From Stutzerimonas stutzeri (GTDB lineage: Bacteria; Pseudomonadota; Gammaproteobacteria; Pseudomonadales; Pseudomonadaceae): 64,000 bases of DNA. The notes beneath the pieces are model-generated. The model was not told where the DNA came from, did not search any database, and saw only the letters and a list, made by a program, of their open reading frames with translations. The translations under genes and the position numbers were made by a program. This document shows, in pieces, positions 17,742 to 26,164 of this stretch. Every line of letters starts with the position of its first letter. Position 1 is the first letter of the stretch. The stretch lies in contig DGLA01000012.1 in assembly GCA_002387205.1 (NCBI GenBank), forward strand, positions 62,001 to 126,000, in the 5' to 3' direction.

Positions 17742-18432
17742 CGACCTGTATCTCCGGCCGGTTGAGTATCGCCAGCAGCTGATGGCGTGCCGGGCGTGGG
17801 TCGTCCTGAAGCGCCTGCTGGAGCAGCGGCAGGTCTGAGGCGTGATCGATATCGAATGACCTACCGGCGCTGGCGACCCGCTGGCCAGCCTGCCGACAAC
17901 GCTGCGCCAGTGCTTCACCGAGGCGCTCTGTACTCCAGGGCAGGGCCATGAGGTTGGGCCAGGGCAGGTTCGAGGCCATCAGCACCACGCCGCCATCGCT
18001 CGCGTCGAGCAGCACGGTATCGTGCTCCTGCAGCAGCATGCGGACCTGTCTGTAGTCGTCTGGACGCAGCGCGGGGCAATCGCTGCCGATAAAGATCAGC
18101 TGGCGCAGACCCTGTTCCCGTAGACGACGATCCAGTGCGTTCAGACGTTGGCCCAGGTTGCCTTCGACCTGCGCCACACAGTGCGCTTCGGTGCCCAGCG
18201 ATTCTGCCCACAGCAGATGTGCGGCTGCATCCGGCGCGATGAATCGCGGGCCAGGCCAGTCACGCAGATCTTCGAGGGCACAGTCGAGTAGCGCCTGCGC
18301 CAGGATCAGCCCGTGTTGCTGGCCCAGGCTCGCCGCCAGTCGCTGCTTGGCGTGGCCCAGCGAGGGACGCTTGCACAGCAGGACCAGCCCGGGCAGGGTG
18401 GCGGCTTGGGCTTGAGACGGCATCTGCGACAC
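17734..18432 (-). CDS. Arsenosugar-cluster nucleotidyl/glycosyltransferase (DUF2064, TIGR04282-like)
   Basis: A 232-residue protein of the DUF2064 family, related to MobA-like/GT-A nucleotidyltransferases. Landmarks are LVLLCKRPSLGHAKQRLA (nucleotide-binding start), LIFIGSDCPALRPDDY and LLDASDGGVVLMA. It is the first gene of a two-gene leftward unit with the family 2 glycosyltransferase, overlapping it by 8 bp, and it diverges from arsS across 142 bp. This pairing is typical of bacterial arsenosugar clusters. The exact reaction is not established for the family. Confidence 0.85.
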   Translation of the reverse strand: MSQMPSQAQAATLPGLVLLCKRPSLGHAKQRLAASLGQQHGLILAQALLDCALEDLRDWPGPRFIAPDAAAHLLWAESLGTEAHCVAQVEGNLGQRLNALDRRLREQGLRQLIFIGSDCPALRPDDYRQVRMLLQEHDTVLLDASDGGVVLMASNLPWPNLMALPWSTERLGEALAQRCRQAGQRVASAGRSFDIDHASDLPLLQQALQDDPRPARHQLLAILNRPEIQVDA

Positions 18433-18574
18433 GGCTGCACTCCCTTACTGGCACGACCGCAGGATCGGTCGGCAGGGTCGACTATGCTTGAGCGGTGCCG
18501 ATCTGGCGAGGGGAGCACCTGGCAGGGCTGGCCAGGACATCATCCAAAACGGGCCATCGAAGCGGGAGCCCAGC

Positions 18575-19552
18575 ATGCGTGACACCTTACCTTTGCTCGA
18601 TGCCTTGAGCTTTCCTGCGGTTCGTCGCGGCCGTCTCGAAGCATTGCAGATTAACCTGACCTACCGTTGCAACCAGCGTTGCCTGCACTGCCACGTGAAT
18701 GCCGGGCCGACGCGCACCGAGGCGATGACTGACGAGAGTCTGGCCCTGCTGCATCAGGTGATCGACAGGCATCAGGTGCAAACCCTTGACCTGACCGGCG
18801 GGGCGCCGGAAATGCACCCGCGGTTCCGCGAGCTGGTGGTATATGCGCGTGGCGAAGGGCTACGTGTGATCGACCGCTGCAACCTGACCATCCTCGGTGA
18901 GCCTGGCTACGAGGGGCTTGCCGATTTCCTTGCCGGACAGGGGGTCGAAGTGACGGCTTCGCTGCCCTGCTATTCACGGGAGAACGTCGATCAGCAACGC
19001 GGAGATGGGGTGTTCGAGGCCAGCATCGCGGGGCTGCGGCAGCTCAACGAGCGCGGCTACGCGCAGGGGGGCAGCGGACTCATCCTCAACCTGGTCTACA
19101 ACCCGCAGGGTGCCTCGCTGCCGCCACCACAGGCCGAGCTGGAGGCGGCATACAAGGCCCACCTGGCCGAGGACTTCGGCATCCGCTTCAATCATCTTCT
19201 GACGATCACCAACCAGCCCATCGCCCGGTTCGGCAGCACGCTGGTGTCCAAGGGACAGTTCAGCGACTACATGCAGCTTCTCCGTGACAGCTACCGGCCT
19301 GAAAATCTGAATGCGGTGATGTGCCGCTCGCTTGTGAGTGTCGACTGGCAAGGCTACCTGTATGACTGCGACTTCAATCAGATGCTCGGGCTGACCATGC
19401 CGCTGCCGGGGCTGCTGAAACGGGACCGTGCACACCTGCGCGATCTGCTGAGCGCAACCGGCTTCGAAGGCAATCCCATCGTGACGCGCGACCACTGCTA
19501 TGCCTGCACGGCCGGCCAGGGATCGAGCTGCGGTGGCGCGCTGCTGGAGTAG
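18575..19552 (+). CDS. arsS: Arsenosugar biosynthesis radical SAM protein ArsS
   Basis: A 325-residue radical SAM enzyme. The [4Fe-4S] cluster ligands Cys32, Cys36 and Cys39 are in RCNQRCLHC, with the GGAPE SAM-binding motif after LDLTG. A C-terminal cysteine-rich domain (DHCYACTAGQGSSCGG) marks the ArsS/DUF3641 family, which transfers the 5'-deoxyadenosyl group to methylated arsenic during arsenosugar synthesis. I start at ATG 18575 with GGGAG upstream, because the family begins just before LEALQINLTYRC. It is divergent from the two glycosyltransferase genes. No arsM methyltransferase is present in the window, although it is the enzyme that would supply the substrate. Confidence 0.9.
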   Translation: MRDTLPLLDALSFPAVRRGRLEALQINLTYRCNQRCLHCHVNAGPTRTEAMTDESLALLHQVIDRHQVQTLDLTGGAPEMHPRFRELVVYARGEGLRVIDRCNLTILGEPGYEGLADFLAGQGVEVTASLPCYSRENVDQQRGDGVFEASIAGLRQLNERGYAQGGSGLILNLVYNPQGASLPPPQAELEAAYKAHLAEDFGIRFNHLLTITNQPIARFGSTLVSKGQFSDYMQLLRDSYRPENLNAVMCRSLVSVDWQGYLYDCDFNQMLGLTMPLPGLLKRDRAHLRDLLSATGFEGNPIVTRDHCYACTAGQGSSCGGALLE

Positions 19553-19583
19553 GGCACATCGAGCCCGGCTGGCGGCCGCGTGA

Positions 19584-20009
19584 TCACTTGGCAAACAGCT
19601 GGCTCATGTCCTTGAAGGCTTTGAATTCCAGTGCATTGCCGCAGGGATCGAAGAGAAACATGGTGGCTTGCTCGCCCACCTGGCCCTCGAAGCGTACATA
19701 GGGCTCGATCACGAATCTGGTGTTGCGCGCGCGCAGGCGCTCGGCCAGTGTCTCCCATTCGGGCCAGCTCAGCACGATGCCGAAATGCGGCACCGGTACG
19801 TCGTGCCCATCCACCGCATTGGTGTGGGCGGCTTCCTGGGACGCGGTTCGCGGGTGTTCGTGGATCACCAGCTGGTGGCCATAGAAATCAAAGTCCACCC
19901 AGTGGTCGGAGGAGCGGCCCTCGGCGAGACCAAAAACCTCGCCATAAAAGGCGCGTGCTGCAGGAAGGTCGTACACGGGGATCGCAAGGTGAAACGGTGA
20001 AAGGCTCAT
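19584..20009 (-). CDS. VOC-family (glyoxalase-like) protein
   Basis: A 141-residue vicinal-oxygen-chelate protein with two beta-alpha-beta-beta-beta modules: FHLAIPVYDLPAARAFYGEVFGL, HFGIVLSWPEWE and the ending FLFDPCGNALEFKAF. His5-type (FHLAIP), the second-module His and the Glu of ALEFKAF could bind a divalent metal. The substrate is unknown. The start at 20009 (MSLSPFHLAIPV) matches the family; the open frame extending to 20123 is not conserved-looking. It diverges from a LysR regulator 113 bp away, which probably controls it, and converges on arsS. Confidence 0.85.
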   Translation of the reverse strand: MSLSPFHLAIPVYDLPAARAFYGEVFGLAEGRSSDHWVDFDFYGHQLVIHEHPRTASQEAAHTNAVDGHDVPVPHFGIVLSWPEWETLAERLRARNTRFVIEPYVRFEGQVGEQATMFLFDPCGNALEFKAFKDMSQLFAK

Positions 20010-20122
20010 CAGGGCTTCCTTTTGGTTTGGGGCCGTCCGGCATTCTTGCCGATTTGTCGCGCCTACCAACAACGGATATCTTTCGTGTCGAGCCATCAAA
20101 ATTTCGATCAGTGAAGGGCCCA

Positions 20123-21001
20123 ATGATTCGCGAACTGAGGACGTTCCTGGCCATTGCCCGCTGCGGCAGCTTTGCCGCGGCGGGCAACGCTATCGGGCTG
20201 ACCCAATCGGCGGTCAGTGCCCAGATCAGAAATCTGGAAGAAGCACTGGGCCTTCGTCTGTTCGATCGAACCGGGCGTTCGGCTCATCTGAACGCGGCAG
20301 GTCTTCGAGCGCTGCCGCTGGCTGAACAGATCCTGGAAACATTTGCACTGATGGGCCAACCGGAGTCGCTGGACGATTACCGCGGAGAGCTGCGTATCGG
20401 CGCCATCGGCACGGTGCAAACCGGGCTGCTACCTGCGGTACTGGTTCGACTGCGCGAACAGGCGCCGGGTGTCACCCCCAAACTGGTGCCGGGGGTTTCG
20501 CTGAACCTGTTATCGCAGGTGGATGCTGGCGAGATCGACCTGGCTGTGGTGATCCGACCACCCTTTGCGTTGCCCAAGGAGCTGCATGCCGAGCTGATCC
20601 AGAGGGAGCCATTCGTGCTGATTGCGCCGCCTGGCGTGCCGGGCGATGACCCTCTGCAGTTGCTGCTGGAGCAGCCGTTGGTGCGCTACGACCGCAGCTC
20701 CTTCGGCGGTCGGCAGGTCAGCCGGTTTTTGCGCAGACATCGCCTCGATGTGCGGCCCGGACTTGAACTCGACGAACTCGATGCGATCGTGAAGATGGTG
20801 GAGAGCGGCCTGGGCGTTGCGCTTGTGCCCAGAGCAGGGCTTTGGCTCGAGCAGGCGCCCAGGGTTCGGATTCTGTCCCTGGGTGGCGCGACATTTCACC
20901 GCGAGCTGGTGCTTCTCAGCCGGCACAGCAACAGGCAGCTACCGATGCAGCAGTTGTTCAGACGCTGCCTGCAGCAGGCGCTCGGCCTGACAGCCGATTG
21001 A
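20123..21001 (+). CDS. LysR-family transcriptional regulator
   Basis: A 292-residue LysR regulator. The winged helix-turn-helix is at residues 1-60 (LRTFLAIARCGSFAAAGNAIGLTQSAVSAQIRNLE in outline) and a periplasmic-binding-like effector domain fills about 90-290. GAAGGG precedes ATG 20123. It is transcribed away from the VOC gene with a 113-bp shared intergenic region, the classic layout for LysR control of a divergent target. The inducer cannot be predicted. The longer upstream open frame runs through the antisense of the VOC gene and was not used. Confidence 0.92.
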   Translation: MIRELRTFLAIARCGSFAAAGNAIGLTQSAVSAQIRNLEEALGLRLFDRTGRSAHLNAAGLRALPLAEQILETFALMGQPESLDDYRGELRIGAIGTVQTGLLPAVLVRLREQAPGVTPKLVPGVSLNLLSQVDAGEIDLAVVIRPPFALPKELHAELIQREPFVLIAPPGVPGDDPLQLLLEQPLVRYDRSSFGGRQVSRFLRRHRLDVRPGLELDELDAIVKMVESGLGVALVPRAGLWLEQAPRVRILSLGGATFHRELVLLSRHSNRQLPMQQLFRRCLQQALGLTAD

Positions 21002-21182
21002 GGCTACCGCCGGGCGGCAAGAACGGTTTACCCGTGTCGGCGGTGCAGCCGCACATCCATCCTGCACTACCCTGTGGAGAGCAAGCAGACAGCGCCGCAC
21101 CTACGCCAGGCATTGCCTAGAACGGCAAGCGGCTGAAGCAGTCCAACGCCTGAAGCCGCTATCGTTAAGTTGGAGAACTTGC

Positions 21183-23768
21183 ATGGCACATCCGGATCTC
21201 CAATCCCGCCTTGCTTTTACATTGCAATCGGCTGGCTTGCTGGAGTGGTACGTCGAACTCGACGATTCACTGAATAACTCGCAGGCAGCCGTGGAAGCGG
21301 TCACCCACGCGCTTGACGCCTGTTCCCTGGGTAGCACCTCGCTCACTGAGTTCCTGGAGCATATCCATCCAGACGATCGCGATACGGTTGCCGAGCAGGT
21401 GGCAATTGCCTTGTCGACGGGCGACGAGGTCCGCTTCGAGTGCCGGATACTCATCGGCGAAACGGGTGTTCAGCGGATCAGCGTCAATGGCCGTTCGACC
21501 GCGCATCCCGAGCTGAGGGCGCTGCATTTTGTCAGCCAGGACGTGACCGACTGCCGCCGTGCCGAAGCGATTGCGGAAGGGCAGATGCGCGCCCTGGAGC
21601 TCGGTGTCGCCGGTGCGCCTCTACAGGAGGTGCTGCTCGAGCTGACCCGGTCTGCGCAGCGTCAGTCGTCGGGGCTCATCCGCGCCGCGATCATGCGCCT
21701 GGATGAAGACGGCAGGCTGCGTTTCGTCGAGTCTTCCAGTCTGCCGCAGGATTTCGTCGAGGCTCTGGACGGCATGGGTACCGATGCGAATGAAACGACA
21801 TGCAGCGTATCGGTTCGCACTGGCGAGCCCAGCATCGCGGTCGATATCAGCAGCGACCCGAACTGGACCAAGCACCGCGCCAAGGCGCTGGAGCATGGCC
21901 TGCATGCGTGCTGGTCAACACCGATCCGTTCGACCGCTGGCGAGGTGATGGGGACCCTTGCCTGCTACAACACCGTGCGCGCTGCGCCTTCGGGCCAGGA
22001 GCAGGAGGGCATCACACTGCTCGCCAATACCGCGGCGTTGGTAGTCCAGCGCGAGCGCGCCAACCAGGCGCGCGCCAGGGCCGAGCAGAAAATCCTGGCC
22101 AATGAGCGCCGGTTCAAGGGGTTGGTCAAAGCCACCAACAGCCTGACCTGGTGTGCCGACCGCAATCTGAACCTGATAGAGCCACAGCCTGAGTGGATCG
22201 AATTCACCGGGCAGAGCTTCGAGCAGTCGCGCGGACGCGGATGGCTTGACGCGGTCCATCCCGAAGACCGACCCGAACTGGAAGCGGTGGTCGAAGACAT
22301 GTGCCTGAACATTTCCAACAGGCGCGCCGAGTACCGGGTTCGTCGTGCCGACGGGCAGTATCGCTATATGGCAGGCCATGCCGTGCCGATCTTCGATGAC
22401 CTGGGCATCATGCGAGAGTGGTCCGGCGGGCTGACGGACATCACCGACCGCAAGCAGGTCGAACATCGGCTCCATCACATGGCGACTCATGATGCGCTGA
22501 CCGGATTGCCCAACCGAATCTACCTCAACGACCACCTCCGTGAGCTGGTCAACTTCATACCCGACGGCCAGCAGCTGATGATCATGCTGATCGACCTGGA
22601 TCGCTTCAAGGAAGTGAACGATTCCCTGGGGCATGGCTACGGTGACGTGTTGTTGGTGCAGATTGCCCATCGGTTGCGCGAGGTGTTGCCCTCGGGCGAC
22701 CTGGTGGCCCGGCTGGGGGGTGACGAGTTCGTCGTGGTGGCGCACCTGCCCGACGGGCTGAAAACTGCCGAACAGCTGGCCACTGACCTGTTGCGCGCGA
22801 TCCAGCAGCCCTGTGACGTGCTTGGCACGCGCTACTATCCGTCTGCCTCGATGGGGATGTGTCTCTACCCGAACCCCGACACCAGTATCGACGAGCTGCT
22901 GCAGCACGCCGATATCGCCATGTATCGCGCCAAGGATGCCGGCGGTACCGGCATGCGGTTCTTTTCCGCGGAGATGAGCGTCGAGACCAAGAACCGCATG
23001 GCTCTGGAGCTCGACCTGCGCGAAGCCCTGGAACGGGACGAATTCGTGCTGCATTACCAGCCGCGCATTTGCCTGGATAACGACACGGCATGCGGTGTGG
23101 AAGCCTTGATTCGGTGGAACCACCCAAGCAAGGGGCTGATTCCGCCGAACGCCTTCATCCCCATCGCCGAAGCCACGGGGCTGATCTGCAAGATTGGCAC
23201 CTGGGTCTTGCAGCAGGCGTGCCGGGATATTCAGGGTCTGGCCGAGCGCATCGGAACCGAGCTGATACTGTCGGTGAATGTGTCACCCGTGCAGCTCAAA
23301 TCACCGACGTTGTGCCGCGACGTGAGGCAGGCACTGGAGGGGGCCGGCATGGATACACACCGGCTCGAGCTTGAGCTTACCGAGTCCGGACTGATCGAGG
23401 ATACCGATAGCTCACACCAGCTGTTGCGAGATCTCGGTGATATCGGCGTCAGGCTCGCGATCGATGATTTCGGCACCGGTTACGCTGGCATTGCCTACCT
23501 GCGTCAATATCCGATCAACGTCGTGAAGCTGGACCGGACCTTTCTCTGCCCGACCGCCAGGGCCGATAGCTGCCTCGATTTCATCAAGGCGGTCACCGAG
23601 ATGTGCCATTCGCTTGGCATGCGCGTCGTGGCCGAGGGAGTGGAGGATGCGGACATGCTGACACAGCTTGTCCGGTCGGCCTGCGACGAGGCGCAAGGCT
23701 ATCTGTTTGCCAAACCGATGCCGTTGGCGAAACTGGCACACTACATTACCGAGCGTCGGGCGGGTTGA
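21183..23768 (+). CDS. PAS-GAF-PAS-GGDEF-EAL cyclic-di-GMP enzyme
   Basis: An 861-residue cytoplasmic protein with no membrane helix. An N-terminal PAS-like segment (about 20-130) is followed by a GAF domain (about 140-295), a PAS/PAC (about 310-430), GGDEF with an intact LGGDEF site near residue 512, and an EAL domain with VEALIRW near 640 and DDFGTGYAG further on. Both synthesis and breakdown of c-di-GMP are therefore chemically possible. The GGAG-preceded ATG is convincing. It is followed at 217 bp by a hybrid kinase on the same strand. Confidence 0.9.
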   Translation: MAHPDLQSRLAFTLQSAGLLEWYVELDDSLNNSQAAVEAVTHALDACSLGSTSLTEFLEHIHPDDRDTVAEQVAIALSTGDEVRFECRILIGETGVQRISVNGRSTAHPELRALHFVSQDVTDCRRAEAIAEGQMRALELGVAGAPLQEVLLELTRSAQRQSSGLIRAAIMRLDEDGRLRFVESSSLPQDFVEALDGMGTDANETTCSVSVRTGEPSIAVDISSDPNWTKHRAKALEHGLHACWSTPIRSTAGEVMGTLACYNTVRAAPSGQEQEGITLLANTAALVVQRERANQARARAEQKILANERRFKGLVKATNSLTWCADRNLNLIEPQPEWIEFTGQSFEQSRGRGWLDAVHPEDRPELEAVVEDMCLNISNRRAEYRVRRADGQYRYMAGHAVPIFDDLGIMREWSGGLTDITDRKQVEHRLHHMATHDALTGLPNRIYLNDHLRELVNFIPDGQQLMIMLIDLDRFKEVNDSLGHGYGDVLLVQIAHRLREVLPSGDLVARLGGDEFVVVAHLPDGLKTAEQLATDLLRAIQQPCDVLGTRYYPSASMGMCLYPNPDTSIDELLQHADIAMYRAKDAGGTGMRFFSAEMSVETKNRMALELDLREALERDEFVLHYQPRICLDNDTACGVEALIRWNHPSKGLIPPNAFIPIAEATGLICKIGTWVLQQACRDIQGLAERIGTELILSVNVSPVQLKSPTLCRDVRQALEGAGMDTHRLELELTESGLIEDTDSSHQLLRDLGDIGVRLAIDDFGTGYAGIAYLRQYPINVVKLDRTFLCPTARADSCLDFIKAVTEMCHSLGMRVVAEGVEDADMLTQLVRSACDEAQGYLFAKPMPLAKLAHYITERRAG

Positions 23769-23984
23769 TGGCCGGACCATCCCCTCGCAACCTTCTTCTG
23801 CCCGAGGGCGATCGTCTGTACCATCCGCCGCACTTGCTGTTGACGCTTCGATCCGGTTGGCTGCGGCTGCGTCGCCACCCCAGCGCATTCCTTTCCTGAC
23901 CGCACCGATGGACCCCCATGGCCTTTCGCTTGGGGAATCGGCGAAAGAGTTGCTTTCCTTTGACCAACAGAACAGAGCACTGAC

Positions 23985-26087
23985 GTGACAGCCCAGGTTT
24001 CATCCGAAGGAAAACGCCTGTTGATCGGGGCGGAACGCGACGGCGAGTGCGCCGCCATGATGCAGTTGCTCGAGCAGGAAGGCTATGTGCTCAGGCTTTG
24101 CACTGACGCGGCGGAGCTGGCAGATCAGCTGAGTCCCAGCGTGGGGGCAGTGATCGTCATGGACAGCCTCCTGCCTGCCATTGAAGATCTCCCGGCTGCG
24201 CTAGTCGAGCGGCATGGGTGGTCGAACATTCCGTTCATTCTGATCACCCGGCAGCAGAGCGAATCACGTGCGGACTTCCTGGCGCTCAAGGGGAGGCTGC
24301 CTGCGTCGCTGACCGATCTGGTCATTCTCGAACAGCCTCTTGGTTCGGCGTCGCTGCTCAGTACGGTGGCCACCGTCTGGCGTTCGCGCCAACGCCAGTT
24401 CGAGATACGCGACCGCCTCATCGAACTGGCCGAGCAACGTGCCACACTCGAAAGCCTGGTTGAGCACCTTCCGGTAGGTGTCTGCCTGATCGATATAAAC
24501 GGCGCCACCGTGCTCAGCAACCCGATCCATGAACGCTACGTGCCGAATCGGCTGATTCCGTCGGCCGACAGCAGCCGTGCCGGCCAATGGGTCGCGTTCG
24601 ATGATGACGGGCGGCCCCTGCCGCGTGAACAGTTTGCCGGTGCGCGTGCCCTGCGCGGCGAACAGGTTTCGGGGCTGGATTTCCGTTATTGCTCCGAAGA
24701 GGGCAGCGAGACCTGGACGCGCATCAGCGCAGTGCCTCTGTATGACAGTCGGCACCGTGTGAAGGGCGCGGCGCTGGCGGTCATCGATGTCGACGCAGAA
24801 AAGCAGAATGAAGAGATGTTGCGTCGCTTCAACGGCGATCTCGAGCTCCAGGTCAAGGCACGCACCCGCGCACTGGAAGAGGCGCTGGACAAACTGACGC
24901 TTGAAAGTCAGGAGCGTGCCCGAGCCGAGGAGCAGCTGCGTCAGTCGATGAAGATGGACGCGGTTGGCCAGCTTACCGGCGGTATCGCGCATGATTTCAA
25001 CAACATGCTCACCGGTGTCATCGGCGCGCTGGATCTCATGCGCCTTCGCATCGACCGCCAGCAGTATGCTGATCTTGATCGCTACATGACCGCGGCGCAT
25101 AGCTCCGCCAGCCGGGCAGCCGCCTTGACCCAGCGGTTGCTGGCATTCTCCCGACGCCAATCACTGGAAACCCGCTCGGTTGCGGTAAACACCCTGATCC
25201 TCTCGCTGGGTGACCTGCTCAAGCGCACCCTGACCGAGCGCATCAGGCTGGAAATCCTGCTGGATGACGAGGCAGGTTTTGCCCAGGTCGATCCCAACCA
25301 GCTCGAAAACGCGCTGCTGAACCTGAGTATCAACGCGCGTGATGCGATGCCGGATGGCGGGGTCCTGACCATCACGACGCAGCGTACCGTGGTCGAAACT
25401 GCTGAGGCGGCTCGAGTTGGCGGCAGCGCGGGCCACTACCTGCGCATCGCCGTAGCGGATTCAGGCGTAGGGATAGCGGAGCCGTTGCTGCCGAAGATCT
25501 TCGAGCCGTTCTTTACCACCAAGCCGCTCGGGCAGGGCACGGGGCTTGGCCTGTCGATGGTCTACGGCTTTGCCCAGCAGAGTGGCGGCTTTGTAACCGT
25601 GACCAGTCGAGAGGGGGCCGGAACAACCTTCTTCCTCTACATTCCGCTGGCACAGTCCGAGTCAGTAGAGGAGCCGCGGGTCAATAAAGGCGCAACGGTC
25701 ACTTCGGGCGATGGGCAGAGCATTCTCGTGGTGGAAGATGACGACTCCGTACGCCTGCTGCTCGACAGCGCGCTTCGAGACATCGGCTACCACGTTCACC
25801 TCGCTGAAGACGCTCAGCAGGCGTTAGGCTTGCTCAGCCGAATAGAGCGTCTCGACCTGTTGATCACCGACGTTGGTCTGCCGGGGCTGAACGGCCGCCA
25901 GCTGGCGGAAATCGCTCAGCACCAGCGACCTGACCTGCCTGTGCTGTTTATCAGCGGTTACGCCGAAAACGCCGCGATTCGCTCTGAATTCCTTGGCCCC
26001 GGAATGAACATGATGACCAAGCCATTCACCCTCGATTGTCTGGCGCAGACTGTAGCGAGGGCGTTTCAGGCCGAGGTGATCCACTGA
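23985..26087 (+). CDS. Soluble hybrid histidine kinase with degenerate N-terminal receiver
   Basis: A 700-residue cytoplasmic kinase. Residues 1-125 resemble a receiver (beta strands RLLIG, AVIVMD, PFILIT) but lack the acidic pair and the conserved Lys, so it is a pseudo-receiver. A PAS domain (about 150-285), a short coiled coil and a HisKA domain follow, with His336 in GIAHDFNN. Next are an HATPase domain (NARDAMPDGG, GTGLGLSM) and a true C-terminal receiver (Asp629 in TDVGLPG). The HDFNN type H-box is shared with the kinase at 31165. The start is GTG 23985; no ATG occurs before residue 25, and the ribosome-binding site is weak. Confidence 0.87.
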   Translation: MTAQVSSEGKRLLIGAERDGECAAMMQLLEQEGYVLRLCTDAAELADQLSPSVGAVIVMDSLLPAIEDLPAALVERHGWSNIPFILITRQQSESRADFLALKGRLPASLTDLVILEQPLGSASLLSTVATVWRSRQRQFEIRDRLIELAEQRATLESLVEHLPVGVCLIDINGATVLSNPIHERYVPNRLIPSADSSRAGQWVAFDDDGRPLPREQFAGARALRGEQVSGLDFRYCSEEGSETWTRISAVPLYDSRHRVKGAALAVIDVDAEKQNEEMLRRFNGDLELQVKARTRALEEALDKLTLESQERARAEEQLRQSMKMDAVGQLTGGIAHDFNNMLTGVIGALDLMRLRIDRQQYADLDRYMTAAHSSASRAAALTQRLLAFSRRQSLETRSVAVNTLILSLGDLLKRTLTERIRLEILLDDEAGFAQVDPNQLENALLNLSINARDAMPDGGVLTITTQRTVVETAEAARVGGSAGHYLRIAVADSGVGIAEPLLPKIFEPFFTTKPLGQGTGLGLSMVYGFAQQSGGFVTVTSREGAGTTFFLYIPLAQSESVEEPRVNKGATVTSGDGQSILVVEDDDSVRLLLDSALRDIGYHVHLAEDAQQALGLLSRIERLDLLITDVGLPGLNGRQLAEIAQHQRPDLPVLFISGYAENAAIRSEFLGPGMNMMTKPFTLDCLAQTVARAFQAEVIH

Positions 26088-26110
26088 GCTGCAGCCGCTG
26101 TCGCCAGACC

Positions 26111-26135
26111 GCAACCGGGACAACGCACCGGTTGC
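26111..26135. terminator. Hairpin between convergent signalling genes
   Basis: GCAACCGG (26111-26118) and its exact complement (26128-26135) form an 8-bp stem with a 9-nt loop in the 77-bp gap between two convergent stops. There is no T-tract. Confidence 0.45.
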
Positions 26136-26164
26136 ATTGGCCTGTCGACTCGGACCCTCGCCGG

